A stretch of 64,000 bases of DNA, taken from contig CAWAMR010000001.1 of NCBI GenBank assembly GCA_963783095.1, positions 124,001 to 188,000 of the forward strand. The letters run 5' to 3'. Under the pieces are notes generated by a model that saw only the letters and a list, made by a program, of their open reading frames with translations, did not search any database and was not told where the DNA came from. The translations under genes and the position numbers were made by a program. Positions 1 to 8,954 of this stretch are shown piece after piece. This DNA is from CAWAMR01 sp963783095. Lineage in GTDB: Bacteria > Planctomycetota > Planctomycetia > Gemmatales > Gemmataceae. How positions within the stretch are numbered: position 1 is the stretch's first letter; the number at the start of each line of letters is the position of its first letter.

Positions 1-384
1 GACCTCGATCACGAGCGCAATTTCCGCAGGAGCCGGATGATGATCCCCATAGCGCCGTTCCGGACCGAGCACGACCGCAACATCGGGTTCCGGCTGACTG
101 TCGGAAGTTGTGATCGCGGCTTGAGGCCGGCAAAACCATTCGTCGGGGAGCATTTTCCCAAGAACTCGCAATACCAGTGTCATGGAAAGATCATGCGGTG
201 GGTTTCGACTCATTTTTGGAACCACCCACCCTTCCAAAAGCTCGAACGCCTCGTCGTCTGCGAAGTACCCCGATTCGATTAGACAGTGGTACTCCGGAAC
301 CGACAACCGGCGAATCGGCACCGGAGGCGATGCGATCCGCGACAACGTCGAGACAGGAGAACTCAAACTATTCGGCACGATCAT
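1..384 (-). CDS. Uma2-family (DUF820) PD-(D/E)XK nuclease-like protein, C-terminus cut by window edge
   Basis: I read this frame directly from the minus strand: 128 codons stay open from an ATG at 384 to the window edge. The protein has the Uma2/DUF820 pattern: a low-complexity start, then 'SVPEYHCLIESGYF', then 'FELLEGWVVPKMS' (the ElieG...M block), then 'QPEPDVAVV' (PEPD, the catalytic Asp region) and 'IALVIEV' (the catalytic E-x-V strand) exactly at the edge. Uma2 proteins are usually about 190 residues, so about 60 are missing. An AGAGAAG purine run precedes the ATG. These genes are very abundant in planctomycetes and cyanobacteria; their cellular role is unknown. Family assignment is firm, function is not. 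Confidence 0.85.
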   Translation of the reverse strand, partial: MIVPNSLSSPVSTLSRIASPPVPIRRLSVPEYHCLIESGYFADDEAFELLEGWVVPKMSRNPPHDLSMTLVLRVLGKMLPDEWFCRPQAAITTSDSQPEPDVAVVLGPERRYGDHHPAPAEIALVIEV

Positions 385-422
385 GATCTTCTCTCGAAAC
401 GGAAGGATTGACTCATGGCCGA

Positions 423-3128
423 TTATTCCACTTCGAAACGCTTCGCAATCTTATCGGCCTCTTCGGTCTTGTTTTGATCCTTCAGGGCCTGAATCAATAC
501 CTTCCGCGCCGGCTGATTGAGGACGTTGATCTGCATGGCATCTCGTGCAACGGCCTCGGCCTCGTCGGGCCGTTTTAGCTCCAGGAGCAACTGCGACAAT
601 TCGACCCGCGTTTCGAGGTCGTCGCTGTCGCGCGCGGCAATCTCCGTCAACACTTCGGCCAGTTTTTCCTTCTTTTCCAGCTTGATATAGAGAGCTTTCA
701 GTTGAGTCAACCACTCCCCTCCCACCGGATCGAGCGTGCGGCAACGCTCATACAATTCCGTTGCCTTGGTCAACTCTTTCGCATCCGCGTAACAGCGCGC
801 CAGTTCCGCGTGGACCTTGGTGTCATCCGGATTTTCCCTGGCGGCGGCTTCGAGCAGGCTGATGGCCATTTCCCCTTCCTTAACCATGTTCAATAAGCGA
901 GCCTTGACGACCGAGGCCAACGGATGCCCTTTCTTGACGGCGAGGATCTTGTCGGCAAGCTTGCGCGCTTCGGCGGTTTGCCGGCGGCGAAGGTATTCGC
1001 TCGCCAGCCTGGCTGCCAGATCCAGATCGTCCTGCTGTTTCTGGACGGCCTTCTCCAGTTCCGCCAGAGTCATCGGCTTTTCAGTTTTGCTGCGGGATGC
1101 TGGGATTTTCTCGACAATCCCGGCGATGAATTCGCGGTAGCCTTTCTCGAAGGCAACTTTGTCGATGCCGCAAACCTTCTGAATCGCAGCGGGATTGTCG
1201 AGTCCGTCGCGGAAAGCGTTGAGCATTTTGCCGATGGCCGGCCGGCCGAACTTTTTGACGAGGTAATCGACGTAAAGCTGGCTCTGACAATAAGCCAGCG
1301 TCCACTGGTTTGCGGATCGAGGACGCACAAAACCCAGCTGAATCGTATCGAGCGTCAACAACTCGTTGTTGTCGGATGCTTCCCGCAGTACCCGGCTCCA
1401 CATCGGCGGTCGGGCCATTTGCTCGTTGCGAACGGCAAGACCCTCGGTGAGCCAGTGGGGAACCTGAAAATCAGTCTGGGCGAGATTGAAGATGTGAACC
1501 AGTTCGTGCCGAACCACCCGGCCCCAGTTGAAGGGATGCGCCAACGCTTTGGCCGCAGGAGAACACATCGTCATTACCTTGCCGGTACAAGCTCCGATCG
1601 TATGCAAATCGGGCAAGGCGACCGTGCGACCACTGAACATCTCGTGATTGTTGAACAGTTCCACCAGGATCTTTCCTTGCGGCTCATAGCCGAATTCCTT
1701 CACCAGAACCGCATGAACTTCTTCGAGATAATCGGCGAAAAACTCGGCCAAAATACGATCGTGCTTGGGGTCGAATTTGAAGATGTAATGCTTGGTCTCC
1801 TTGGTGGTGTATTTCTCCAGATGTTTGAGTACCTTGCGCGAATTCGCAACGCGAACATTAAACGGATCGGCCTCGAAGGCCTGATCCAGCAATTCGCGCG
1901 CCTTCTTCTCATTTCCCAGGCGCATGTAGAGCATTCCGAGCCCGCTCTTGGGTGCAGGTAGTTTCTCTCGCAGTTCAATGGCCTTCTGAAAATAACGCTC
2001 GGCATCGTTGTAGAATTTGTGATCTTCCAGACACGTTGCCAGTTCGCGGTAGAAATCGCCCGGCTTGGTATCGAATTTCAAAACCTCCGCGCCGATCGCT
2101 GCAAATTCATCCTTTTGCTTGCGCATCAGATGGATCGCTGCTTTTCGCGCTAACGTCGCTTCCTCACGCGGGTTGATCGCAAGGGCCGCATTGAGCGATT
2201 GGATGGACGCTGCCAGATTACCGCCCAGAAGAAATACATCCGCCTGCAGGCGAAGCGCTGAGGTGAGATGCGGATTGATTTTCAGCGCCTGCTCGGCGTA
2301 CCCTTCCGCATCCTTGATTTCCAGCGTTTGGAGAGCGACCATCCCTTTGCCGACAAACGCCTCCGCGGCACGCGGGTTGATCTTGAGTGCGTTGTCGAAT
2401 GCACCGGTCGCCTCCGGGCGGTTATACTTTTCGAGTAACATCATTCCGGCGAGGCATTCGGCCTGCCAAAGGTTCTCATCGAGCTTCAAAGCATCGACAT
2501 AGATGGTATTTAGAATGAACTTGAACTGTTCGGTGAGATGATGCCGGCGGGCGCGTTCAAGCCCGGCCTGTCCGACCAGCAATAGCTGATCCGGATCTTT
2601 AATATCATCGTCGTTATTGCTGCGGGTGGTGTACGTGCGAACGAACCAGCGCATTTCCTCATCGGCCTCTTCGAGTTTCCCGGAATCGCGCAGAATTTGC
2701 GACTTCACCCAGCGTGCGAGAAAAGATTCCTTGTCTATTTTGAGCGCAGCCTCGACATTCTTGAGTGCCTCATCCCATTTGCCGGTGGCGTAAAGTATTT
2801 CGGATTTTGTGGCTAGCAGAGCACCGTTGTCGGGCTCCTGCTTCAAACCGCCATTGAGTGTTTCGATCGCCTTGGCGTATTCACCTTCCGACTGCAATGT
2901 CCGGCAAACACCGACGATCGCCGGTGCCGGTGACTTCATCTCTTTGGCGAGTGTGGCGTAGATTGCTCGCGCCTCGGCGGAATTGCCCTTGAGCCAGAGC
3001 TTGCGTGCCTCGGCCAGCTTTGCCTTGGACGAATCGTCAGCCAGGGCAGGGCCCGTCAGTGCGATGAGCAATCCGAAGGCAACAATATGACGAGCCGCTT
3101 CGAGCAAATGTGGCATGAGAACGACCAT
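423..3128 (-). CDS. Secreted TPR protein with gluzincin (peptidase MA-like) domain
   Basis: A 901-residue protein. It starts with a signal peptide (hydrophobic 'IVAFGLLIALTGPALA', cleavage near residue 30). About 450 residues of TPR-type helical repeats follow ('ALKINPRAAEAFVGKGMVAL', 'AFEADPFNVRVANSRKVL'). Then comes a metallopeptidase-like domain with HELVH at about residue 540 and the distal Glu in 'WLTEGLAV' about 20 residues later, which is the HExxH...E zinc signature of the MA clan. More TPRs close the protein. Such TPR-peptidase fusions are common in planctomycetes and are expected in the periplasm; substrate unknown. The second Met (3116) is an equally good start. It runs in the same direction as the Rpn fragment and esterase upstream of it. 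Confidence 0.85.
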   Translation of the reverse strand: MVVLMPHLLEAARHIVAFGLLIALTGPALADDSSKAKLAEARKLWLKGNSAEARAIYATLAKEMKSPAPAIVGVCRTLQSEGEYAKAIETLNGGLKQEPDNGALLATKSEILYATGKWDEALKNVEAALKIDKESFLARWVKSQILRDSGKLEEADEEMRWFVRTYTTRSNNDDDIKDPDQLLLVGQAGLERARRHHLTEQFKFILNTIYVDALKLDENLWQAECLAGMMLLEKYNRPEATGAFDNALKINPRAAEAFVGKGMVALQTLEIKDAEGYAEQALKINPHLTSALRLQADVFLLGGNLAASIQSLNAALAINPREEATLARKAAIHLMRKQKDEFAAIGAEVLKFDTKPGDFYRELATCLEDHKFYNDAERYFQKAIELREKLPAPKSGLGMLYMRLGNEKKARELLDQAFEADPFNVRVANSRKVLKHLEKYTTKETKHYIFKFDPKHDRILAEFFADYLEEVHAVLVKEFGYEPQGKILVELFNNHEMFSGRTVALPDLHTIGACTGKVMTMCSPAAKALAHPFNWGRVVRHELVHIFNLAQTDFQVPHWLTEGLAVRNEQMARPPMWSRVLREASDNNELLTLDTIQLGFVRPRSANQWTLAYCQSQLYVDYLVKKFGRPAIGKMLNAFRDGLDNPAAIQKVCGIDKVAFEKGYREFIAGIVEKIPASRSKTEKPMTLAELEKAVQKQQDDLDLAARLASEYLRRRQTAEARKLADKILAVKKGHPLASVVKARLLNMVKEGEMAISLLEAAARENPDDTKVHAELARCYADAKELTKATELYERCRTLDPVGGEWLTQLKALYIKLEKKEKLAEVLTEIAARDSDDLETRVELSQLLLELKRPDEAEAVARDAMQINVLNQPARKVLIQALKDQNKTEEADKIAKRFEVE

Positions 3129-3163
3129 CCCAAATGGTAATTAAATATTTTCGGTTTCCAATT

Positions 3164-3847
3164 TCACTTCAGAAGTGTTCGCAATTCTTCTATGCTGCCA
3201 GCTTTGCGAATGGCGACTTCGAGTTTTTCCAATCGAGAAGGGTTTTTGCCCAAGGACAACTCATTGGCATGAGCCACCCCTGCTTTGCCGAATTTGCATT
3301 CCAACGCCAATAACGCCATTTTCAAAATTTGAGATTTAGCTTTCTTTGCACCAAGAACCTTGCCTTCTTTTAGTCCTTCTTCTTTGGCAAGTCGTTCAAT
3401 GCTGGTAACAAATTTCATCCGTCGGCCCTCCTCAAAAGTGTGAATATCGGTTCGTAGTCTTTCTTGCAATTCTTTTGGCAACTCCAACAACCAATCAATG
3501 AGCCGATATAGCTGACGGACCTGTTTGGCTTGGTAGCCGCGCTCGTATAGGCCGCGTATTAACTGCCACTTCGATTGGTATCGAGCGGTCGGATCCGCAT
3601 GGGTCGCCAGACTTTGCAGATGCGCCAGAACGATCACTGCGATCGGGTTGGTACTTGCGGCCAACTCATCGACTCGCGCTGCCCAATCCAACAGCTTGAC
3701 CGCGCGAAACCGAAAACGTACCTCGCAGCCAAAGTTCGATCGGACAAATTCGGTTGGTCGCCAGTCAGGGCGATCGTCGCCCAGAATTGCGAGGCTGACC
3801 ACTCTGCCATTATATCGATCCAGAATCCGGTAGTGGTAGACGAACAT
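3164..3847 (-). pseudogene. 5'-truncated Rpn-family (PD-(D/E)XK transposase-like nuclease) gene
   Basis: The 227-residue product begins directly inside the family motif ('MFVYHYRILDRY'), followed by 'VVSLAILGDDRPDWRP'. In complete Rpn/YhgA-like recombination-promoting nucleases this stretch lies about 80-100 residues in, after the catalytic Asp and the E-x-Q strand. That N-terminal catalytic part is absent: the six bases upstream are followed at once by the stop of the esterase gene. The rest (helical middle, then a Lys/Glu-rich tail 'EEGLKEGKVLGAKKAK') is intact. It is therefore probably a catalytically dead remnant, or a truncated protein translated from the 3847 ATG. A second, full-length relative lies at 17773-18618. 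Confidence 0.7.
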
Positions 3848-3853
3848 TCGACT

Positions 3854-4783
3854 TCATGGCTTGAGCAGCCCCTGGTTGCGCAGCCAGTCGAGACACCGTC
3901 CGGTCCAGCCCGAACAAGGGTAATCGCTCTTGCGCACTCCCCAGCCGTGCCCTCCCGATGCGTAGATGTGCAGTTCCGCCGAGGCACCGCCGCGCTTCAG
4001 GGCCAGATACATGATAACGCTGTGTTCGGGAGGGCTGATCTTGTCATCGCTGGCATGAAACAACAGGATCGGCGGCGTTTTGGATGAAATCGGCAGACCC
4101 GGCGATATTTCATCCTTGTCCTTCGGCTTCAGATAGCCCGAATAGAGCATGACGGCGAAGTCCGGGCGACAACTGATCTTGTCGATGTCGTCGATCGGCT
4201 CATAACTCCGCCTGTCAAAATTGCAGGCCGTCGCTCCGGCAAGATGGCCTCCCGCCGAGAAGCCGACCATGCCGATCCGATCGGCGTTGATGCCCCACTC
4301 CTTGGCCTTGCTGCGCACCAGGCTGACGGCCCGCTGCGCATCCTTGAGTGGACCGATGGGAGGCTCGCCTTTGATATCACCAGGTCGGCGCGGACAGCGG
4401 TACTTCAGGATGATCCCGGTGATCCCGACCGAGTTAAGCCACTCGGCCACTTCCTCACCTTCCACATCCCAGCCCAGATTGTGGTAGCCGCCGCCCGGAC
4501 AAATCAGCATTGCCACGCCGGTGTTTTTTTCTTTTGCGGGTCGATAGATGGTCAAGGTCGGCTTGGTCACGTTGGTCAACCATTTGGTCGGCTTCCCAAA
4601 GACCTGGTACGGCTTGCCATCGACCATTAACTGGATAAACTTCTCGTCGCCGATTTTCCCGGCATTGTCATCGGGAGCCTTACCGGGCCAGAGTTCGAGG
4701 ACCATTGGCTTATCTGCGGCCACAACCGGTAGGCTCACGAACAAGCAGGCGAATATGGACACGCCCAATGCGATGTGCTTCAT
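3854..4783 (-). CDS. Secreted alpha/beta-hydrolase, acetyl-xylan esterase / BD-FAE type
   Basis: A 309-residue protein with a signal peptide ('ALGVSIFACLFVSLPVVAA'). Alpha/beta-hydrolase landmarks appear in order: the oxyanion region 'CPGGGYHNLGW', the nucleophile elbow 'GFSAGGHLAG' (GxSxG), the acid in 'FHASDDKISPP', and the catalytic His in 'ASGGHGWGVR'. Together these match the esterase/lipase group annotated in planctomycetes as endo-1,4-beta-xylanase B-like or BD-FAE feruloyl/acetyl esterases, which deacylate plant polysaccharides. It probably acts in the periplasm or outside the cell. It precedes the truncated Rpn gene by 6 bp. Exact substrate cannot be told from the sequence. Confidence 0.88.
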   Translation of the reverse strand: MKHIALGVSIFACLFVSLPVVAADKPMVLELWPGKAPDDNAGKIGDEKFIQLMVDGKPYQVFGKPTKWLTNVTKPTLTIYRPAKEKNTGVAMLICPGGGYHNLGWDVEGEEVAEWLNSVGITGIILKYRCPRRPGDIKGEPPIGPLKDAQRAVSLVRSKAKEWGINADRIGMVGFSAGGHLAGATACNFDRRSYEPIDDIDKISCRPDFAVMLYSGYLKPKDKDEISPGLPISSKTPPILLFHASDDKISPPEHSVIMYLALKRGGASAELHIYASGGHGWGVRKSDYPCSGWTGRCLDWLRNQGLLKP

Positions 4784-4914
4784 GGTTACGTCTTTCTTCT
4801 ATGAAGAGTCGATTATTTGTTACAATTCTAACTCACGCACTTCTTCCAAAAAAACATTCGTTCGGTATTGGCGATATTCGCGACGCCTTTCCCCAGCCTT
4901 AATCATAATCCTAA
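4784..4914. other. Intergenic flank of the IS1380 element
   Basis: This 130-bp stretch lies between the esterase start and the IS1380 left end and contains no gene. It ends with the left copy of the 4-bp target duplication, CTAA (4911-4914). The esterase promoter should be here, but no clear -35/-10 pair stands out. Confidence 0.5.
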
Positions 4915-5077
4915 CCCGAATTTCTCACCAATCCTCTTGCGCCAGGGCCTCTGATTTGACATAAAGGTTGTGCCAACAAGCACTTCATGCCAAACCAAGA
5001 GGTTTCCTAGCAATGACAGAGTGTACTCCAACTGCCCTCGATTTCCAAGACCTCGGTTCTCGCCAAGTGGTCGCTGC

Positions 5078-5086
5078 TTTTGACGG
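5078..5086. repeat. ISKra4 target-site duplication, left copy (TTTTGACGG)
   Basis: TTTTGACGG directly precedes the ISKra4 left end GGGTGTGGCAAAATTTCC. The same 9 bases follow its right end at 6637-6645. Removing one copy together with the element restores the IS1380 reading frame exactly, which proves the insertion. Confidence 0.93.
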
Positions 5087-5112
5087 GGGTGTGGCAAAAT
5101 TTCCTGGCATAC

Positions 5113-6535
5113 CTAACCCTTTGAGGGCAAATGACTTTCCCAGTAGACCTTCCATTGGTCACTCTGTGAAAGCGATTCGATCCCCATGATGGCCTCGGCG
5201 TTCGGCGGATCCCAGCGCATTCCTGGGCCTTTCACACGTTCCGTAAGTGTTCTGCAGGTCGCTTCCGTTGGGCCGCTGCCAATCTGCCACCCCTTGGCGA
5301 TGAATTCGGGATAGCGGATCATGTCCGACCGCTCGCTCACGTAAAAGAGCAACTCGTCGGCGTGCGCACGCTGGCCTCGTTTGAGGCCGACGCGCCATTG
5401 TAGGAGCGACTCCCAAGCAGGCTTGTAGCCTTCGTGCTTGAACAAATGGAGCAGGTCCACCGCCCATTTCTTTCCCGTTTCGTCCCCATCACCGTAGATT
5501 TCCCGCCGCGTTTTGTGAACGCGCTCGCTCAGGTGATAGAAATCCAGACCCAGCGCATCCAGATTCAGATTCTGTCGCTCGACTTGATTGCGGATCCACG
5601 GCGCGCCGTCGACATTGCCGATCTTCTCGTCCGCTTCATCCAAATGAATGCGGTCTGCTTCTCGACGCATCAGGCGTCCCGCTACTTGGTGGTCGCCTTT
5701 GGTCCCCGACACCAAGCGATGGTCTTGCGTTTCGTCGTAGAAGGCTACGATCTTGAATTCCTTGTATTTCTGGTCCGTGCCGACTTTTCGAGGCGGCAGA
5801 GGCTTTGCCTTCTTGCCGCGACGCCGACGCTTTGCCTTGGTCTTCTCACGCCGTTTCTTTTTCTCGACGTCCGTCACCTGGGGCACCATCACCCCATCGC
5901 TGCCGAAGTAAACCCGCGTACCGGCCGCTTCCGTTTTGCAATCGCTGGCCGACCAATTGACGGGTAACTTTCCCTCCTTCTGCGCTCGCGCGATCTGCGC
6001 CCCCTCCGTCTCCACTAGGCACCGGAATGATTCGCCGCTGATCTGCACTTGAGCCGTACGACCCAAGTTGTCGGCTGACTTGTCGAAGCTCCTGCCATCA
6101 CGGTTGAGCCGACAGGCCATCTCGCGCACGCCCAGGCTGATGGTCGCTTCGACCGCATCGACCCAAGCGTCCAGCGGTGTCGTTGTGCCTTCGTCCGGCG
6201 AATGCCAGCGCCGCCGCCACAGTCGGATGCGGCCGTTGATCGTCAGAATGCTGTACTCCTGCCGTCCTTTATTTCGCTTGCTCTTTCCGGTCTTCGCATC
6301 CTGCGGAGGGGGGAAAAGCGGCTTCCGCCGCATCGATCCGCATCTGGGCTGCTCGCTCGAATGCCTCACATCTCAGCTTTGCGAACAGGTCGCGAACTTG
6401 CTCCTCACTTCCCGAAATGATGTGGCCTCGCGTCGCGTCGTTGACTGCATCCGCCACCTTTCCAAGGATTTCTTCGACCCGTTGTCGCATTGATTCAATG
6501 TACGCTTCGCGGGAAAACTTCGGTTCTGGCTGCAT
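5113..6535 (-). CDS. ISKra4-family transposase encoded in two overlapping frames (orfA 6269-6535, orfB 5113-6369)
   Basis: OrfA (ATG 6535) encodes 88 residues including 'LFAKLRCEAFERAAQMR' and 'DAAEAAFPPS'. OrfB continues the family with 'RQEYSILTINGRIRLWRRRW'. It has the DDE elements in 'VYFGSDGVMVPQVT', 'LDFYHLSERVHKT' and 'WQIGSGPTEATCRTLTERV' with 'VKGPGMRWD', which is diagnostic for ISKra4 transposases. The full enzyme would need a +1 frame change (loss of one base or equivalent) in the slippery T4C6 run at 6308-6317. Combined length is about 470 residues. Whether the frame change is programmed or a mutation cannot be decided here; two-frame organisation is known in this family. Confidence 0.88.
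6308..6317 (-). promoter_or_regulatory. Candidate frameshift/slippage site (TTTTCCCCCC) in ISKra4 transposase
   Basis: On the coding (minus) strand the run GCTTTTCCCCCCTCC is where conserved protein passes from frame A ('DAAEAAFPP') to frame B ('FPPPQDAKTG'). Both frames read Phe-Pro-Pro across it, so the switch costs no sequence. A homopolymer pair like this suits transcriptional slippage or +1 ribosomal shifting. Confidence 0.55.
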
Positions 6536-6636
6536 GATAGGATCCTGGTCATGGTGCTCAATTCCTTCCGCTCAACACACCTTTTACCTATCTTGACCAA
6601 ACTACTCAAAATGCGCCAGGAAATTTTGCCACACCC

Positions 6637-6645
6637 TTTTGACGG
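6637..6645. repeat. ISKra4 target-site duplication, right copy (TTTTGACGG)
   Basis: Exact match to 5078-5086; it encodes the Phe-Asp-Gly of the IS1380 transposase N-terminus and marks where that gene resumes. Confidence 0.93.
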
Positions 6646-8005
6646 TGGCAAAGTCAGCAGCGATGCCGGTGGCTTATTGCTTCGCGAAGTCGAGGATAAG
6701 TTTCGTTTTTTGGAGCAGTTTGCTCGCTGCTTCACCGATTATCGCGACGCCGATTTGATCGAGCACCCGTTGCTCGATCTCGTCAAGCAGCGTGTTTTCG
6801 GCTTGTGCCTGGGATACGAGGATCTCAACGATCACGATCAACTTCGGCTGGACCCCCTGTTGGCGGTCCTGGTCGGCAAGACCGATCCTAGCGGCGAAGA
6901 GCGGCTGCGCTGTCGCGACAAGGGCAAACCGTTGGCCGGCAAAAGTACGCTCAACCGCCTCGAACTCACTGCCATCGGTGACGATGAGGCCAGCCGCTAT
7001 AAGAAGATCGTCGCTCATATGAGCAAAATCGAAAGCTATCTCGTCGATGTCTTCGTGCAGCAGCATCCGGTTGCGCCGCAGCGTATCGTTCTCGACCTGG
7101 ATGCCACCGACGATCCCGTGCACGGTCATCAACTGGGCAAGTTCTTTCACGGTTATTACGACTGCCATTGTTACCTGCCCCTGTACATTTTCTGCGGCGA
7201 TCATCCCCTGTGCGCTGCCTTACGGCCCAGCGACATTGACGCTTCGGCGGGCTGCTTGGTCTACCTTCAGCGGATCGTGGCGGCCCTCCGAGAAAAGTGG
7301 CCCAACGTGCCGATCGTGCTACGGGGCGACAGCGGTTTTTGCCGCGACTATCTGATGAGGTGGTGCGAAGCGAACGATGTCGATTTCCTGTTCGGGCTGG
7401 CGAAAAACAAGCGTTTGCTGAAGGCCCTTGGCCAAGAAATGCACCAGGCCAAGCAGTTGTTCGAGCAGACCCAGCAAGCGTCGCGCGTGTTCAAGGATTT
7501 CGAGTACCGCACGCACAAAAGCTGGAGCCGGGCGCGACGTGTGGTGGGCAAAGCCGAGCATCTGAAAAAAGGGGCCAACCCGCGTTTCGTAGTGACCTCG
7601 TTGACGTGCGCGGCGTTTGACGCCAAAACGCTTTACGAGCAGGAGTACTGTATTCGGGGCGAGATGGAAAACCGCATCAAGGAACAACAATTGATGATGT
7701 TCGCGGATCGCACCAGTTGCGAGACCATGCGGGCCAATCAAGTGCGGCTCTACATGTCGACGGTGGCCTACATCGTGATGCGGGCACTGCGGGAATTCGG
7801 ACTGCAAGGGACGCAGCTGGCACAAGCGCAGTGCAACACGATCCGCGTGAAGTTGCTGAAACTGGGCGCGGTGATTCGGGTCACGGTACGCCGCGTGGTG
7901 GTGTCGATGTCGGAAGCATTCGCGTGGCGTGAAGTGTTCCTGAAGGTTTGGCAGAACCTGCGTGATCTGGTGATGCCGATTCGGAGTGCTACTCCGAGCG
8001 GCTAG

Positions 8006-8356
8006 AGCAGGGCGCAGCGGTAATGTTGACGCCGGAAAAAATCGCGAAAGCGAGAGCGCTGAGGGTACGCACCGAGCGGAAAAGGCGGCAAAAATCGACG
8101 ATTTTTAAGGGGAAAACGGGCGAAGACGGGTCGTTGCCGGATAGCAAAAAGCTTGTGGAGTACCAATCCAGTAGTCAATCATCTCCTGCAACGCTACCGT
8201 AAGCCCAGTCGGAAGGATGGCGAGCGGACTGGTGAGAAATGCGGGCTAATCGTACTCATATTTGAATTCGATTAAGATTAAGATTAGGATTAGGATTCGT
8301 TTCAGATGCGTCGCCGGACGGATTCTTCACATGTGGGTCAGCCTAACGGGGCCGCT
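8006..8356. other. IS1380 right-end non-coding tail and short flank
   Basis: 8006-8245 is the untranslated right end of IS1380 with the terminal repeat at 8226-8245. The target duplication copy CTAA is at 8246-8249. The rest up to the ferredoxin-like gene contains only the hexamer repeat at 8270-8298. No gene is visible. Confidence 0.7.
8270..8298. repeat. Short hexamer tandem repeat (GATTAA/GATTAG)
   Basis: About five tandem hexamers, two of type GATTAA and the rest GATTAG, just outside the IS1380 right end. The left flank (4898-4914) has a related TTAATCATAATCC stretch, so the element seems to have entered an A/T-rich simple-repeat target. Confidence 0.7.
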
Positions 8357-8698
8357 CTATTGAGGCCCATTTTCAATGACGGGCAAGGGTGTTGCACCGG
8401 CAGGAGGTGTCCCCTTGCCTTCGCGGATGTAGCCGGCCCGCCGGCGTTCGTATTCTTCCGGCGTCAAGGTTTCAAGTTCCGTTTCGCAACCCTTGACACC
8501 CTGGTTGAAAATCTGCTTGAGAAATGGGACGCACCAGCCACACCCTGTCCCAGCTCCGCCGCATTGGGAAAGCTGGCTCGGCACCTTCGGCTTGTGAATG
8601 CGCACGAAGTTGACGAGTTTTCGCCGGCTGACATGGAAGCAGTAACAGACTTTGTCATCGAGATTCACAAGTTTATTCCCGGACATGCCGGCAGACAT
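8357..8698 (-). CDS. BFD-like [2Fe-2S] domain protein (bacterioferritin-associated ferredoxin type)
   Basis: The core has a four-cysteine BFD pattern: C-x-C in 'KVCYCFHVSRRKL', then C-x(n)-C-x2-C in 'QCGGAGTGCGWCVPF'. BFD domains bind a 2Fe-2S cluster; standalone forms interact with bacterioferritin or act as small redox modules. About 45 charged residues follow with no known motif. The start is unsure: the frame is open upstream to a TTG at 8752, and ATG codons occur at 8698 and 8686, none with a convincing ribosome site; 8698 is used here. The gene lies alone between the IS and the C45/M1 remnant. Confidence 0.8.
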   Translation of the reverse strand: MSAGMSGNKLVNLDDKVCYCFHVSRRKLVNFVRIHKPKVPSQLSQCGGAGTGCGWCVPFLKQIFNQGVKGCETELETLTPEEYERRRAGYIREGKGTPPAGATPLPVIENGPQ

Positions 8699-8752
8699 TG
8701 CTGGATGCTGGGCTGCAATGCCTGCCCCACGATCCAAACCGAAGCCTCTCAA

Positions 8753-8954
8753 TGATTATACATGAACTCTTTGGTATTGATGAGCGCCCAGAGAATATGG
8801 CTACACCCTCCGTTGGTTACACTCAATGCGGTGGAGAATCAGACATTCCTGCCTTCGCCAAGAGCCGTCTCGCCTTCGGCATCGGCTGCAGCTGATTTGG
8901 CTTCGGTGAGCGCTAGGGCGCGTTGGTTTCGAATTCTAATGAAGCATCTTCGGA
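8753..8954. other. Intergenic stretch with degenerate TRSVSE-type repeat
   Basis: On the minus strand, 8860-8920 reads 'ALTEAKSAAADAEGE'. This is a decayed relative of the LTRSVSEDPADAEGEA repeat seen at 31338-31481; they share CCGATGCCGAAGGCGAG. No gene is visible. Confidence 0.5.

Larger units (their letters stand above)
5087..6636 (-). mobile_element. ISKra4-family insertion sequence nested in IS1380
   Basis: A 1,550-bp element. Its ends are perfect inverted repeats for 22 bases (left GGGTGTGGCAAAATTTCCTG..., the same sequence read on the minus strand from 6636). A 9-bp target duplication flanks it. It carries one transposase gene on the minus strand, opposite to the host IS1380 transposase. 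Both ends and the transposase look complete, so it may still be active, and the perfect terminal match suggests a recent arrival. Confidence 0.93.
5013..8005 (+). pseudogene. IS1380-family DDE transposase, disrupted by ISKra4 insertion
   Basis: The reading frame starts at ATG 5013 (AAGAGG upstream) and runs through 'LDFQDLGSRQVVAAFDGG', the conserved IS1380 N-terminus, before ISKra4 enters at 5087. It resumes at 6637 with 'FDGGKVSSDAGGLLLRE'. Joining 5013-5086 to 6646-8005 gives an uninterrupted 477-residue protein. DDE residues sit in 'DLDATDDPVHG', 'LRGDSGFCRD' and 'RGEMENRIKEQ', followed by 'ADRTSC'. The downstream part alone stays open from an ATG at 6551 inside ISKra4, which might give a nearly full-length chimera lacking only the first residues. 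Disruption is certain at DNA level; loss of activity is inferred. Confidence 0.93.
4915..8245 (+). mobile_element. IS1380-family insertion sequence, interrupted by an ISKra4-family element
   Basis: Left end CCCGAATTTCTCACCAATCC (4915) and right end, read on the minus strand from 8245, CCCGCATTTCTCACCAGTCC: 18 of 20 positions match. Each end is flanked by CTAA (4911-4914 and 8246-8249), a 4-bp target duplication as is usual for IS1380. Without the nested ISKra4 (1,550 bp plus a 9-bp duplication) the element is about 1,772 bp, normal for the family. Its single transposase gene is split by the nested element, so it can no longer supply its own enzyme, but both ends look intact and could be moved in trans. 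Confidence 0.93.

Noticed and set aside
4903..5097. 64-residue minus-strand frame at the IS1380 left end
   Set aside because: It runs antisense to the true transposase start and spans the IS end; no supporting motif.
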